In this document: piece by piece, positions 10,801 to 17,496 of the stretch | How positions within the stretch are numbered: the first letter of the stretch is position 1 | How the letters are laid out: each line of letters opens with the position of its first letter | NCBI GenBank assembly: GCA_031278635.1 | Contig: JAITKA010000005.1 | Span: forward strand, 1 to 64,000 | DNA: 64,000 bases | Direction: 5' to 3' | DNA from: Deltaproteobacteria bacterium | GTDB lineage: Bacteria > Desulfobacterota > Desulfarculia > Adiutricales > Adiutricaceae | The notes under the pieces: generated by a model | Told to the model about the DNA's origin: nothing | The model's database searches: none | What the model saw: only the letters and a program-made list of their open reading frames with translations | Translations under genes and position numbers: made by a program

Positions 10801-11251
10801 TTTGGAGGCTTCATATGCGGCCTATCTTTCCTGGGGCGGGGTCGTGGAGCCCTTCGCTTCATTTGGCTGGACCGATTTCCACGTGGACGGATTCCGGGAG
10901 ACCGGCGGCTATGCGGCTTTGACCTCCAGCTCGGAGCGTAAGGACAATACCTTCTCGAATGTGGGTTTACGTGTGTCGGCCCCATTGGGGGAGCGTTTCT
11001 CCATGGACGCCAGTCTGGGCTGGAGCCATCAATTCGAGAACTCGGATCAAAAAAAGTACCTGGCTTTTACCGAAGGGGGGAATCGCTTTTCCGTTAACGG
11101 TGTCTCTTTCAGCCGCGATGAACTGGAAGTTGGACTCCGGGGAAACGTCAAGGTCAACGACAACTGGAAACTGGGCTTGCAATACAACGGTGATTTCGGA
11201 AACAACGGGCAAAACCATTCTGGCTCCCTGGTCGTCACCTCCACCTGGTAA
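1838..11251 (+). CDS. Giant S8-subtilase-type autotransporter (type Va), 3137 aa
   Basis: Residues 1-54 are a long signal peptide (basic n-region of about 30, hydrophobic core 34-53, AFA cut site). Residues about 92-500 are a subtilase (S8) fold: H144 in HGMNVAG, oxyanion N245 in TSAGND and nucleophile S378 in GGTSQAAPHVSG are present, but the catalytic Asp position (GIIEGG) is E103. The passenger follows as beta-helix modules with five long repeats, each opening with a W-x-G-x-G motif (near residues 779, 1071, 1522, 1811, 2098), then GTLxL passenger repeats and FDLG...YDSIxVxxG modules; several PATR-type G-GTLTLTG-N-Y-GGT units lie at 2200-2600. Residues about 2860-3137 are the outer-membrane beta-barrel, ending in Trp rather than the usual Phe. 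Segments 2160-3330 and 5050-6700 are much more AT-rich than the rest. Likely surface-displayed; the substrate, and whether the protease is active, are unknown. Confidence 0.9.
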   Translation: MYQSKTPITENNPEGRRHRPNGSGQAFLAPRWINLLSFPLAAILALSFLSNAFAADTIHTEEYYSNITSEELRELGGPLGYILADDAYTMNLTGYGVTVGIIEGGFLEDKNDHIDFKDKSSANQSGDYYVYLLRSQVDEDDLTHGMNVAGIIGAAKNDVGMHGVAYNSTLYSVGIGSEPVTDGLIDLAFSKIKENKNISILNLSYGPSKSNLIENKPTVADIVFMNGFNDLITSNDVLIVTSAGNDGRLSPDYSSSMLAVINGTTLYRYGATHNNVHDVIIDPLYMRLSNYPQTFIDAGLNFDQGSVLSYGEKWKYNLLSISAFNPRYEPTSISFLAPMTNLGNGMAASTLLAPGMFIYGPDYSENSIQEYSIMGGTSQAAPHVSGVAALVKEAFPYLGGKQIGDVLLSTATKLSSLDQLPRFILLQETTLDEEQEEVEKIVAYTYVSNSFSSVLFNIYEENEIAIYIDEYKSYYGYILDSSFKSDIKKAMDDIRILSDEAYISLFGQGIVNAGAAIRGQTVLDANRLMEGEVYIPANSVATTALYTFDLGSYDSYWGRSIGQVVNTTSSSALYNLPVGFQKLGVGTLTLMGKNKYLGETIIKDGTLRLAKGAEISGRVVVGSQGTLAGLGTVFVGAQGLNTTESNIVTGTLSVGGVDATDYGIMSFYGGLVLESTAKVNFDLGSFSTSITPVAGTHYDSISILSGSLVLDGSLYINVAQSGVYTLFDYSSGSYLGNINQDYTLSDLNMTGWSGTLTNDPILKQILLSVSNETGQVTRVWQGTGENSNWDVNEGKWTDSQAFVNQKGNVLSFKGVGEEIRQKDHFEFDTLIFDATEYVIWSNYYALIANLAETSTSATIIVTGDNAAYINSDLYSYDIPLIKSGDGLLVIGSGRAEHLGQTTVQKGTLVSLGSPGAFSNGIIVEEGATLAGGNVIHGPAVIKGILAPGTQVMHEGSIYAEFYFHNGLTLTSTAVLKLDLGTDSLRGDTYDTINVSRGNFVIAGSLNVNASSAGTYRIFDYDTATYTGDILTDFSSTNYVLDGVNVTGTLYNDPIGHYITLTLAQSSQSAYIWKGTGVNASWGYSDQDVLEGRWEHTTGPSFEELGSVITFIDTGEEITFKDNLYFNTLFFNADKYTIKMDSNKRFIPDSYSKINVCEGCTATLYTNGSYGKNGDNIEITKVGFGTLILEGSHYGQNDNLLYKINNGTLITKGEFDGSIEVSAGATLRNSKFQQTIKSVSGSGTLISDSSTTLKVSTLNFLGTLSGNGTLEINQQANLVDANNLLTGYTYLKSATLTANAKGLSGNIILDDYSSIILNQGYSDTLDVDIAYGKFYKTGPGELVFTGSRGGTGETHIQEGILRLQDGSINGGNVYVGINNSSSNTPGLAGWGTVHYETTVETLLYVGTNAASGGKLLTFDDLTLKAQSNTYFDLNDLGTAGEDYNSARVLGTFKVNGNLHINAKKTGFYTLFSDMYSVNYRIDSLYDTFQSVEAKVLDNIVNYYFNESNNSINIILTDKDLTKRVWTGTGQTYSNVSWSNTEGRWEFYPQWVEHPNMELVFNGLGETIRVYGAKNFEKITFSSDGYYLTGDNLQNFWKNSDGHQSKIDVASNMTAVILNDINLWDNAFIKGGQGTLVVKNINAGRSGFISIQDGVLMVQDGTLRAPFVSSSFGSTLAGSGIIDGYGNFTTGGKVSPGGSDPSDYGRLTFTSGLVVKYLEFDLGNPLTAGVTYDSISVTGGSLNLDSSTLFTLNALSTGTYTLFDYTGATFSGTIDFGEVPASVSLNGSNASVVFEHDELLKIITATFAPQSSSRSWLGEGRQNTPWTSDSGHWTDGQDWTNDPGNILSFVGEGDNIYSDGSKHFESLSFQADSFKINGGSLEINPLTGDVGSVYVASGYKATISSPITGVDKILEKQGTGTLILGYIEGNHSYSGGTVVKSGTLRLDEVNLPYGNFTLSPGATLSGVGTIAGPATIEGILSPGNEEEKSYYLNFGSGLTLTGSATVIFDLESAGNPGYRSDLIKITSGDLILAGNLVVRADSSGSYQLFNYGGANYSGNIDNAFSSIVATLNGSSITGILANNPVDSIITYTIAATDQTAKTWEGDGSGGTWGYGSNGWNDGTSGEGDTSGLVVTFSGTGETITVVASGAENDSMNFDTLTFLSDDFTLTGDKLEIDPSYGSNDVGVISVGQSLTTTIENTIVGVGKTLRKVGGGELVLTGPNEYDGGTVVAAGTLRGDTGSLSGEIVNDGVLVFNQGDAGDFDGVLMGSGTVTKEGSGDLVLTQANSHQGTTVIESGRIVAAADNALGSGSYSVSESAGLALQGTSQTVSGVSGQGSIDLGTGSLEVATASGNDYTYGGGISGLGALIKTGQGTLTLTGENGYAGGTKVSGGVLAGDTASLRGDIVNDAQVVFYQEDDDSYDGLMSGEGALIKNDQGVLTLTQRNTFHGDSQVAAGTLKAGTEGALGSGFYEVSEAATLDLNDFDQTLSGLFGSGQISLGNATLTVNGDESSYFVGSIDGAGSLVKEGEGIFVFFGQNSYEGGTTVSEGALVGNSLSLSGDITNNATLTFSQETEGVFDGTLDGSGVLKKIGSGKLLLDNLADTMGSVLVEAGSLIVGSSESNSSAKLSADSVEVGEGALLGGHGTIEADVFILSGAMFAPGNSYGTSQVDGDLRFEAGGYYDVEVNPQDQSVRDKTVVSGTAYLNGAILRHIDTGGTAEDYLNKQWSILEAGTIDGQFSEAVSTLAFLNPTPEYTATKVTLSFELRPVFSDTVTTQNQKGVASSIESLPAGSELFERVVTTANIDNVEAMMDQLSGEVFSSLHSVINQISSLITQSVVNHVANFSHVAAMSNYAPASGERVTSHSLWVSLGGSYSVLNGTDEAGKVFISGAEFSGGYDLNLANGWLAGLVLHFNDKKLRVDDRSSEVDANSFGTSLYFGRNFDLDRGSFRLLLGGNWTRHNINSERRITLPDVQTLKASFKADSYQVFLEASYAAYLSWGGVVEPFASFGWTDFHVDGFRETGGYAALTSSSERKDNTFSNVGLRVSAPLGERFSMDASLGWSHQFENSDQKKYLAFTEGGNRFSVNGVSFSRDELEVGLRGNVKVNDNWKLGLQYNGDFGNNGQNHSGSLVVTSTW

Positions 11252-11271
11252 ACCTCCCCGCCGCTCGAACG

Positions 11272-11305
11272 AAAGGGCTTCTTCGCTAAGGCGAAGAAGC
11301 CCTTT
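11272..11305 (+). terminator. Strong hairpin terminator after the autotransporter
   Basis: A perfect 15-bp stem (11272-11286 with 11291-11305) closes a 4-nt loop 20 bp after the stop codon at 11251. The stem base is A/T-rich (AAA...TTT) but the following T-run is short. Confidence 0.75.
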
Positions 11306-12007
11306 GCCGTTTTCAAATAATCATATGGCGAATAATTATACTAATACAGGAACGATGAGAAGAATACCCATCCATGCATTATCGGGTATGGTTATAAAAC
11401 AAATTTCTTTCGCAACAAGATAAATTTACATAGTAATAGATAGATTATCTGTACTAGTATCCTTGAATTTATATTTCTCAATATGAAGCATGATCAGTAT
11501 AAATTCTTCATAATGCATAAAGTTCCCTTAAAAGCGTCCAGTTCAACATTCACGGTTTTATCTATTGTCCAAATAAATTAAGCCATCTGTCTTCTGAGTG
11601 AGCGGCACTTGCGTTAAGCATGACTTCATATAGGCTCGTCAACATAAGGCTTACAGCCTGCCTCTCATCGCTGTCAGCTTTCCCGAGATATGAGACAAAA
11701 TATGGCGGTATTGAAGTTTGATCCCCTTATCGTTACCAAAATATGGAACACTAAGGTTCTCGTTTTTATCCATGAACTATATAAACAGTATCTTCAGACC
11801 AATTTCATAATCCACCGTAACGGCCATGTTACCTCTGGACGCAACCGCTTCGTGTTGGCGTTTCAAAGTGGCCAGCATATGATACCCGTTAACGACGATG
11901 GAATGGAATGGTAATGGCATCTTCGGAAATAGAGTGATGCCTTTGCTGAGTCCATCGAAGGTTAGAGTCGAAGGTTAGAGTCGAAGGTTAAAGTCGAAGG
12001 TTAGAGT
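11306..12007. other. AT-rich spacer with a 13-bp tandem repeat
   Basis: No supported gene. At about 11956-12007 four near-identical 13-bp units (GAAGGTTAGAGTC) run head to tail up to the stop codon of the next gene on the minus strand. Nothing else is recognised. Confidence 0.55.
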
Positions 12008-12703
12008 CTATAATCGACCTCCCGCTTGATTTGTGGCTCGGCGATAAGCCAGCAATTTCAAGGCATAATGAATCGCGCAGACATAAACGCCCATAATCGC
12101 CAAGTTGCCGGTGAATAAGAGAACGACTGGCCTGTCTGGGGGCCAGAAGTCGAAGGAATAACCAAGGAACAGTTTAGCGCCCATGTTCCGGTCGAAAGAA
12201 GCGTACACGCCGTAAATGACTATCAATGCGGCAACAATTCGAATAATGATAGTCCAAATAGGTCGCTTTCGGGCACAAGGCGTAATTTTTTGGGTCGCGG
12301 CCATTATCATTTCCCAGCGCATACCGAGGTGCAGGGATATCAGGATCAGGCCCCAATACGCGGCTAGGGTATGCGTCTGCCTGATAGCCATGCCCCCGTT
12401 GAACCCCATGAAGGCAAAGACTGTCCTGGAGAGCAATACCCCGGTGATTAGCAACGTTGCCATCGCGGTCAAAAGAAGAAGATTGATGGCCACGTTCATC
12501 ATTCGCCTGAAATTGCGCGTAGCCTTGAAAGGGGTCCTATACCAGCGCCGGTTAAAGGCGTTATGGACGACGAGCAGGACGAAAACGCTAACCCCGATCC
12601 ATTCATGGGGCGCATCTCCCGTAACCCGGTAAGCCATCGCGAACGGGAGAAGCGCCGTCATGCATAAGTCGATAGCCAGCCTGACGTTCAGACCCAAAGG
12701 CAT
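12008..12703 (-). CDS. DUF4405-type b-cytochrome-like membrane protein
   Basis: A 231-residue integral membrane protein with about five hydrophobic helices. Histidines near residues 33, 47, 110 and 124 fall at helix ends (APHEW, VVHNAF, QTHTLA, SLHLG), the pattern of bis-His haem-b proteins of the cytochrome b561/DUF4405 group. Such proteins pass electrons across or within the inner membrane. It is the last gene of a tightly packed minus-strand group, 8 bp after the exported flavodoxin, which suggests it donates electrons to, or accepts them from, that flavodoxin. This pairing is inference. Family assignment rests on the His spacing and helix layout; the start ATG at 12703 fits the hydrophobic N-terminus. 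Confidence 0.75.
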   Translation of the reverse strand: MPLGLNVRLAIDLCMTALLPFAMAYRVTGDAPHEWIGVSVFVLLVVHNAFNRRWYRTPFKATRNFRRMMNVAINLLLLTAMATLLITGVLLSRTVFAFMGFNGGMAIRQTHTLAAYWGLILISLHLGMRWEMIMAATQKITPCARKRPIWTIIIRIVAALIVIYGVYASFDRNMGAKLFLGYSFDFWPPDRPVVLLFTGNLAIMGVYVCAIHYALKLLAYRRATNQAGGRL

Positions 12704-12711
12704 TTTGCGAC

Positions 12712-13272
12712 TTACTTTCCTAGACCGATTTTGTTAAGCCAAGCGGTTATGTCGCTATTTAACGACCTCCCGCCGGTGTAATGGACCGAAAGAGCCTCAA
12801 GAATCTTGGAATTCGGACTGAGTTTTGCGATCGCCGCGACGCTTTGCCCAAGGAGCCCTCCCCCGTGACTGCAAAAAGGAACGACGGTTTTACCGGTAAA
12901 ATCGTAACTCTCCAAAAAAGTGGCTACGGGCATTGGGATTGAGGCCCACCAGTTGGGGTACCCGATGAAAATCACGTCGTATTGCCCCATGTTCTCGACC
13001 CGATTTTTGAGCGGTGGCCTGGCTTGGTCGCGCTGGCCCCGCAGCGCCTCATCAAGGACAGTGTTGTAGTTAGTGGAGTATGCCCGCGAGGGTACAATCT
13101 CGAAAATATCCCCACCGGTTTGTTGTTGAATTTGCTGGGCTATTCCACGGGTATTGCCGCTCCACGAGAAATAGGCCACGAGAATTTTCGAGTTTTCAGC
13201 CTGAGCCGCTTTCACTAACCCAGCTATCGAAAAAAATAAAGTTGCGAATAATATCAAGGCCATTTTCATCAT
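12712..13272 (-). CDS. Exported flavodoxin-like protein
   Basis: A 186-residue protein whose residues 1-25 form a signal peptide (MMKM, hydrophobic stretch, AAQA cut). The mature part starts with the FMN phosphate-binding loop of flavodoxins: a beta strand ILVAYFSW followed by SGNTRGIA. It continues with IGYPNWW near the isoalloxazine site and FCSHGGG, as in the flavodoxin_4 family of about 150-180 residues. Flavodoxins carry one or two electrons on FMN. An exported one implies a periplasmic redox role with flavin loaded before or after export. It sits between an FGE-fold exported protein upstream and a haem-b-like membrane protein downstream. The start with two adjacent Met codons at 13272 follows AAAGGG. 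Confidence 0.88.
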   Translation of the reverse strand: MMKMALILFATLFFSIAGLVKAAQAENSKILVAYFSWSGNTRGIAQQIQQQTGGDIFEIVPSRAYSTNYNTVLDEALRGQRDQARPPLKNRVENMGQYDVIFIGYPNWWASIPMPVATFLESYDFTGKTVVPFCSHGGGLLGQSVAAIAKLSPNSKILEALSVHYTGGRSLNSDITAWLNKIGLGK

Positions 13273-13294
13273 TTTTCCCTTTACAAAAAAAAGT

Positions 13295-14128
13295 TTATTT
13301 GGCGTTTCGGGCCAGCCGAAAGCCGATATTAAAAACGCCGTTTACTGGCGGCATGGGGGAGCGATACGCTGAACGCACGTGCTTGGGGAAGTCGTTCCAA
13401 CCTCCGCCCCGGACGACGCGATACGTACCAGTCTCTGGGCCGGAGGGCGCGGTCTGTGCCCCCACGGCGTAGGCGCCATACCAGTCCCAGCACCATTCCC
13501 CCACGTTACCGTGCATGTCGAACAAACCCAGCGGGTTGGGGCTGTAGCTGTTCACCGGCGCCGTTTTTCCTATGTAGCTTCCGATAACGCGCCCGCTTGA
13601 GTCATTGTCGTAGCCGTAATGGTTGTAGAAATTGGCCTGCCTTTCCGTGATGGTTTTTCCCGTATTGAAAGGCGTCGTCGTTCCCGCCCGGCAGGCGTAC
13701 TCCCATTCCGCCTCAGTCGGCAGGCGGTAGCCGTCGGCGTCGCGGTTCCAGGTGACCGTTTCGCCATCAATCGTATAAACGGGCTTGAATCCCTCATGCT
13801 CGCTCCGGATATTGCAATACCTCACGGCGTCAAACCACGTCACGTTTTCCACCGGAAGGTCTTCCCCTTTGGTGGCGCTGGGGTTGTTTCCCATAAGGGC
13901 CGCGTATTCACGCTGGGTTACCTCGGAGGGGGCGAGATAAAAATCCCCCACCGTCACCGGGCGCTGGGTCTCGTCTTGCCCTCGCTCTGGTTCTTCCCCG
14001 GGGCTTCCCATTGAGAAGGTACCGCCTTTGACCAGGACAAAACCTTTCGGCGTCTGGGCGTAGGCTGTCCCGGCATGGAGATATGCAGCAAACAGTAATA
14101 AAAGTAGCAGTGATTTATAGATCATCAT
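13295..14128 (-). CDS. Exported FGE-fold (SUMF1-type) protein lacking the catalytic cysteines
   Basis: A 277-residue protein. Residues 1-24 are a signal peptide ending AYA. The rest is a complete formylglycine-generating-enzyme (SUMF1/C-type-lectin) fold: GGTFSMGS near residue 36, the EVTQREY helix, RLPTEAEWEYACR, MHGNVGEWCWD and the closing RVVRGGGW...NIGFRLA. True FGEs carry two copper-binding cysteines just after the RGGS motif; here that stretch reads GGWNDFPKHVRSAYRS with no Cys, so sulfatase activation is not expected. Such proteins often have binding or structural roles; no sulfatase lies in the window. SD GGAGGG stands 8 nt before the ATG at 14128. It lies 22 bp before the flavodoxin gene, probably co-transcribed. 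Confidence 0.88.
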   Translation of the reverse strand: MMIYKSLLLLLLFAAYLHAGTAYAQTPKGFVLVKGGTFSMGSPGEEPERGQDETQRPVTVGDFYLAPSEVTQREYAALMGNNPSATKGEDLPVENVTWFDAVRYCNIRSEHEGFKPVYTIDGETVTWNRDADGYRLPTEAEWEYACRAGTTTPFNTGKTITERQANFYNHYGYDNDSSGRVIGSYIGKTAPVNSYSPNPLGLFDMHGNVGEWCWDWYGAYAVGAQTAPSGPETGTYRVVRGGGWNDFPKHVRSAYRSPMPPVNGVFNIGFRLARNAK

Positions 14129-14213
14129 ATAAATTTACCCTCCTTTGGAAATTTTGGTTTCGCTATTTGATGCATATTTTTATTTGGCTTTTTTATTGCT
14201 TTTTCGCATCATA

Positions 14214-14954
14214 TTAGCGTAAATTATCGTAATCCTCGTTTGTTACCGGTTCTATCCACTCGTTTGTCGCACCCTCAGCCGGTACCTCAATCGAGAGATG
14301 CGAGAACCAACGGTCCGCCGCCGCGCCGTGCCAGTGTCTCACCTCGGGCTTAATGTTTACCGCATCCCCTGGTCGCAGCTCGCGAGCTTTATCGTTAAAT
14401 TCCTGATAGTACCCTCTGCCCCCTGTCACAAGAAGAATTTGTCCACCTTTGTGGTGGATATGCCACCAATTGCGGCAAGAAGGGGCAAAGGTGACGTGCG
14501 CTACCCGAACGCCTTCGGTGGTCAGCCTCATCAGATAGCTTTGACCGGTGAAATACTTGGCATAAGCGTCGTTCGGCTCCCCGAGCGGGAAAATCGCGCC
14601 CGTTCCGATTGCGTTGGTCGCTAAGCCGTTATTCTCGGGCCAGATTTCTTTTGCCACGCGGAAAGCCGCCCATGCCTTCGGCCAGCCGGCGTAAAAGGAG
14701 AGATGGGTGAGAATCTCGGCGATTTCTTCTTTCGTGATGCCATTCTCTTTCGCCTTGCTCAGGTGAAACGCCAGGGATGGGTCAAAAATCCCGCCCGTGA
14801 TCAGCGCCGTGACGGTGATCATGCTGCGATCACGGGGAGACAGCTGCTTTTCCCGCGACCATACCTCCCCAAACAACACATCGTCATTCAGTTGAGCGAA
14901 CTGTGGAGCGAAATTACCTAGCGAGTCCCTGCCCGCCGTTACTTTCTTGTTCAT
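14214..14954 (-). CDS. Carboxymuconolactone decarboxylase-like / cupin fusion
   Basis: A 246-residue cytoplasmic protein of two domains. Residues about 20-100 match the AhpD/CMD fold (SPRDRSMITVTALI then HLSKAKENGITKEEIAEILTHL); the CxxC of true AhpD is absent, so a peroxidase role is unlikely. Residues about 130-230 form a cupin barrel with the metal-site motif HIHH...Q and a second His in PEVRHWHG. Fusions of this kind are often linked to quinone- or aldehyde-type redox stress genes, and the ligand is unknown. First gene of the minus-strand group that continues with the FGE-fold protein; SD GGAGG is 9 nt before the ATG at 14954, and its promoter must lie between 14955 and the terminator at 15096-15130. 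Confidence 0.88.
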   Translation of the reverse strand: MNKKVTAGRDSLGNFAPQFAQLNDDVLFGEVWSREKQLSPRDRSMITVTALITGGIFDPSLAFHLSKAKENGITKEEIAEILTHLSFYAGWPKAWAAFRVAKEIWPENNGLATNAIGTGAIFPLGEPNDAYAKYFTGQSYLMRLTTEGVRVAHVTFAPSCRNWWHIHHKGGQILLVTGGRGYYQEFNDKARELRPGDAVNIKPEVRHWHGAAADRWFSHLSIEVPAEGATNEWIEPVTNEDYDNLR

Positions 14955-15095
14955 TTTCGTATACCTCCGTTGATACGGCCTACATAGTCAACCTTTGGCA
15001 ACATAACCTCGTCAATAAGACTAACCGTGACCAAGCTGGCCGGGTTAACGCCCTGGTTGGCGATTTGAGCTCTTACGGCTTTTTTAGCTCTAAAA

Positions 15096-15130
15096 ACAAA
15101 AAAAACAGGTGCCTCGAATGGAAACACCTG
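15096..15130 (-). terminator. Rho-independent terminator (minus strand)
   Basis: On the minus strand CAGGTG (15130-15125) pairs with CACCTG (15111-15106), followed at once by eight T and a further T-rich tract. Confidence 0.65.
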
Positions 15131-15311
15131 CATTGTGACTTAACAATTTATGTATGTAAAATACTTATTTTTAATCTTGATAAATGCCTTGTAGGCATAT
15201 CAAGGCGAGTACCATCACCGCGACCGTGGGTGCGGCATCGAAATAGTCCAGGGCCATTCAGAAGGTTTGGGACGGTCAAGGTGGAGCGTAATTGTGTCGC
15301 CGAAAATCAAA

Positions 15312-15340
15312 ACCGCCAAGGCTTATCCGTCCTTGGCGGT
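15312..15340 (-). terminator. Hairpin with T-tract (minus strand)
   Basis: A perfect 10-bp stem (ACCGCCAAGG and its complement) with a 9-nt loop; on the minus strand it is followed by TTTTGATTTT. Confidence 0.6.
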
Positions 15341-15392
15341 CCATATGCCGACAAAATTTGGCGTCTGTTAGGTGTTTGCCCGGTGGCGTTTA

Positions 15393-15442
15393 GGAATTTG
15401 GGCAGTTTGGAATTTGGGCCGTTAGGTATTTGGGCCGTTTGG
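15393..15442. repeat. 16-bp tandem repeat, three copies
   Basis: Units of the form GGAATTTGGGCAGTTT recur three times with one to three changes; a more degenerate copy may precede at about 15371. Confidence 0.6.
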
Positions 15443-15607
15443 TAAGCTAGCGATTATCAGAGATTTTTTGGGCATTTTTAGGTATTTACCAAGCCGGGTT
15501 TCTTGTTCCCGTTTCAGATAACTATACAGATACCTATACAGATACATAAAAATTTTGAGTTGTCAAGAGCTTTTTAGAGGCCAAAGTAGACAAAAAAGAC
15601 AAAAGAA

Positions 15608-15639
15608 AAACCCTAAAAACCGTTGATTTTATAGGGTTT
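15608..15639 (-). terminator. Terminator downstream of tRNA-Glu (minus strand)
   Basis: AAACCCT and AGGGTTT arms flank an AT-rich loop; on the minus strand the stem runs into TTTTTCTTTT, 47 bp after the tRNA-Glu 3' end. Confidence 0.6.
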
Positions 15640-15685
15640 CAATGAATCTATTTCGGTCTAGTTAAATTTACCTAAATTAGGTGTT

Positions 15686-15763
15686 TGGCGTCCCCAACCG
15701 GATTTGAACCGGTGTTGCCGGCGTGAAAGGCCGGTGTCCTGGACCAGACTAGACGATGGGGAC
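15686..15763 (-). tRNA. tRNA-Glu(TTC)
   Basis: On the minus strand the acceptor arms GTCCCCA and TGGGGAC pair, the anticodon stem CCGGC/GCCGG closes loop CTTTCAC with anticodon TTC, and the T-arm carries GGTTCAAATCC. Discriminator G and a genome-encoded CCA (15688-15686) follow. All cloverleaf arms are intact. Confidence 0.96.
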
Positions 15764-15959
15764 AAAATTCATGGTGCCAAAAGGGTCGTAACTTATTTTG
15801 GTTAAACCGATTTGGCTGGTCTACCGATAGAGCTTAACGTCACAATGTAACTATTTTCGGGGAAAGTGTCTAGAACTTTTTTCATTATTTCCCAAAGTAA
15901 TTCATTTGGGTAGCCAGATAGCTTGTTTTTTGGCTAAAATTATGTAAAAAGTTTTTTGG

Positions 15960-16035
15960 TGGTGGGCCGTGCGAGACTTGAACTCGCGGCCCCCTGCTTA
16001 AAAGGCAGGTACTCTACCGACTGAGTTAACGGCCC
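15960..16035 (-). tRNA. tRNA-Lys(TTT)
   Basis: On the minus strand acceptor arms GGGCCGT and ACGGCCC pair, the anticodon stem CCTGC/GCAGG closes loop CTTTTAA with anticodon TTT, and the T-arm contains GAGTTCAAGTCTC. Discriminator A and encoded CCA follow. It lies 196 bp upstream of tRNA-Glu and is probably in the same transcript. Confidence 0.97.
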
Positions 16036-17496
16036 CCACAATTTAAGTTCTAGATAGCCGCCGAAAATAGAGCCTTTACGAAAGCATGGCAGTCCGGTTT
16101 GTCCAAACAAAAGCCTAACCCGTAAGGACATTCGCCTATTTTAGCCAAAACGGCACTTACCGTCAAGATAAAAATTACGGTTCGAAAGGTAACCGAGCGA
16201 GAATTCGTTAGGCCAGCTAAAGGGTCTCACGGACAGGCAGAAATGAGTCAATCATCGCCAAGGCCCGTTCCGGGCCCGGCAACGATATTAGCCCTGATTG
16301 AAGATAGTTAAAGAGGAGCGGTATTTTGCGGGGGCGGGCGTTTGCCCGTGGGCCGCCAAGGATCCGCTTGGGTTTGCCAGCGCTCGCGAGGGGCTGGGGA
16401 TGGCTAGGGATCTGCCCGTGGCGGGTTAGCGGGCGCGAAGGCATGGCAGTTAGGGGGTTTCCCGGAGCGTTCGGTCGTGGCCGGTACGGGGCCGGGTATT
16501 TGCTGGCGAGGCCAAAAATATATGGTGGCCTCCTAAGGGTTCCAATTTAGTTCGTTGAGAGATTTTTTCGGCGAAGTTTTGAGGCCGTTTAGACCTTGAT
16601 TAAGGTCATTGCTGGTTTGATATGACATAGAAATTTGGCTCAGTGATTGGGCTGAGCTATGGGAATTTCTGTTTAGGTATTTTAAAGCAGAAGAAATTCT
16701 GCTAAAATGGACCAACTTTTTAACTAAGAGGGATTAAACAAAATTTTTAGCTGGGCTTATCTTTTTTCTTATCCCTGTCTGAGCCTCAGCCAAAATCTTT
16801 GTAATAATACCGGATATATTGACTATTTTTAGGTTTGATATTATATTCTATGATACATAAACGAGAGGTAGCCTTCCAGAGATTATCATACCTGCTAAAA
16901 AATTAAAGCTTTACTTGAGAGTAAATATAGGTTAATATATCGCATGGATTGAATATTTTATAGGGCCCGAGAGATTAAATTATCCTAATATACTAGACAA
17001 GCTCATAAACTATATTTTAAGTACATTGGATTTCAAAATTGTATAATTAATTAAAGTTTATTGTACTCTCATGAAGGCGCTATGGGCTTTAGTTTTTAGT
17101 TACTAACCGTGGTAAATCCATCTCAGGCTTGCTTTAAGGATGCCTTCCGGGCTTGTTAGGAGTTACGACTGGCGAGGGAATGAATTTAGCGAAAAAAGCA
17201 ATGATATTTCAGGCTTAAAATGGTACATAGGACTCCAAGGATTGGCCGGTTCAGATTGTCCGGATAGGCCGGATAGGGGAGGGGGAAAGCCCCCGAAGCT
17301 TTGAACGGCTTAAATTTTTTGTCGCGAATGAAACCCCTTTTTTGGTACCGAGCGATGCCCTCCTCTGTGGATTAAGGCTGGCTTTGGTTTGAAAGCTAAA
17401 GATCGAGCCGGGAATTTTCAGGGATAAAAATCTTTGAACTCATGATTGGCCCCCTTTTCATGGTATGATAATATAAGATTGTCAAGGAGTCCTTCA
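16036..17496. other. 1.5-kb non-coding spacer
   Basis: No protein gene is supported. Positions about 16310-16530 are GC-rich without codon structure; 16629-16670 form a long imperfect hairpin (AGAAATTTGGCTCAG with its near complement) followed by a small perfect hairpin AGCAGAA/TTCTGCT at 16685-16702. The stretch 16740-17090 is AT-rich. A GGGGG/CCCCC palindrome lies at 17281-17294. The promoter of the repeat protein gene should lie in the last few hundred bases. Confidence 0.5.

Larger units (their letters stand above)
14955..15685. other. Spacer with three minus-strand terminators and a 16-bp repeat
   Basis: No gene is supported. It holds, from right to left on the minus strand, terminators at 15608-15639, 15312-15340 and 15096-15130, and a three-copy 16-bp repeat at 15393-15442. 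Near 15524 a short ATACAGATAC motif is doubled. The stacked terminators separate the tRNA transcript from the CMD-cupin operon. Confidence 0.6.
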
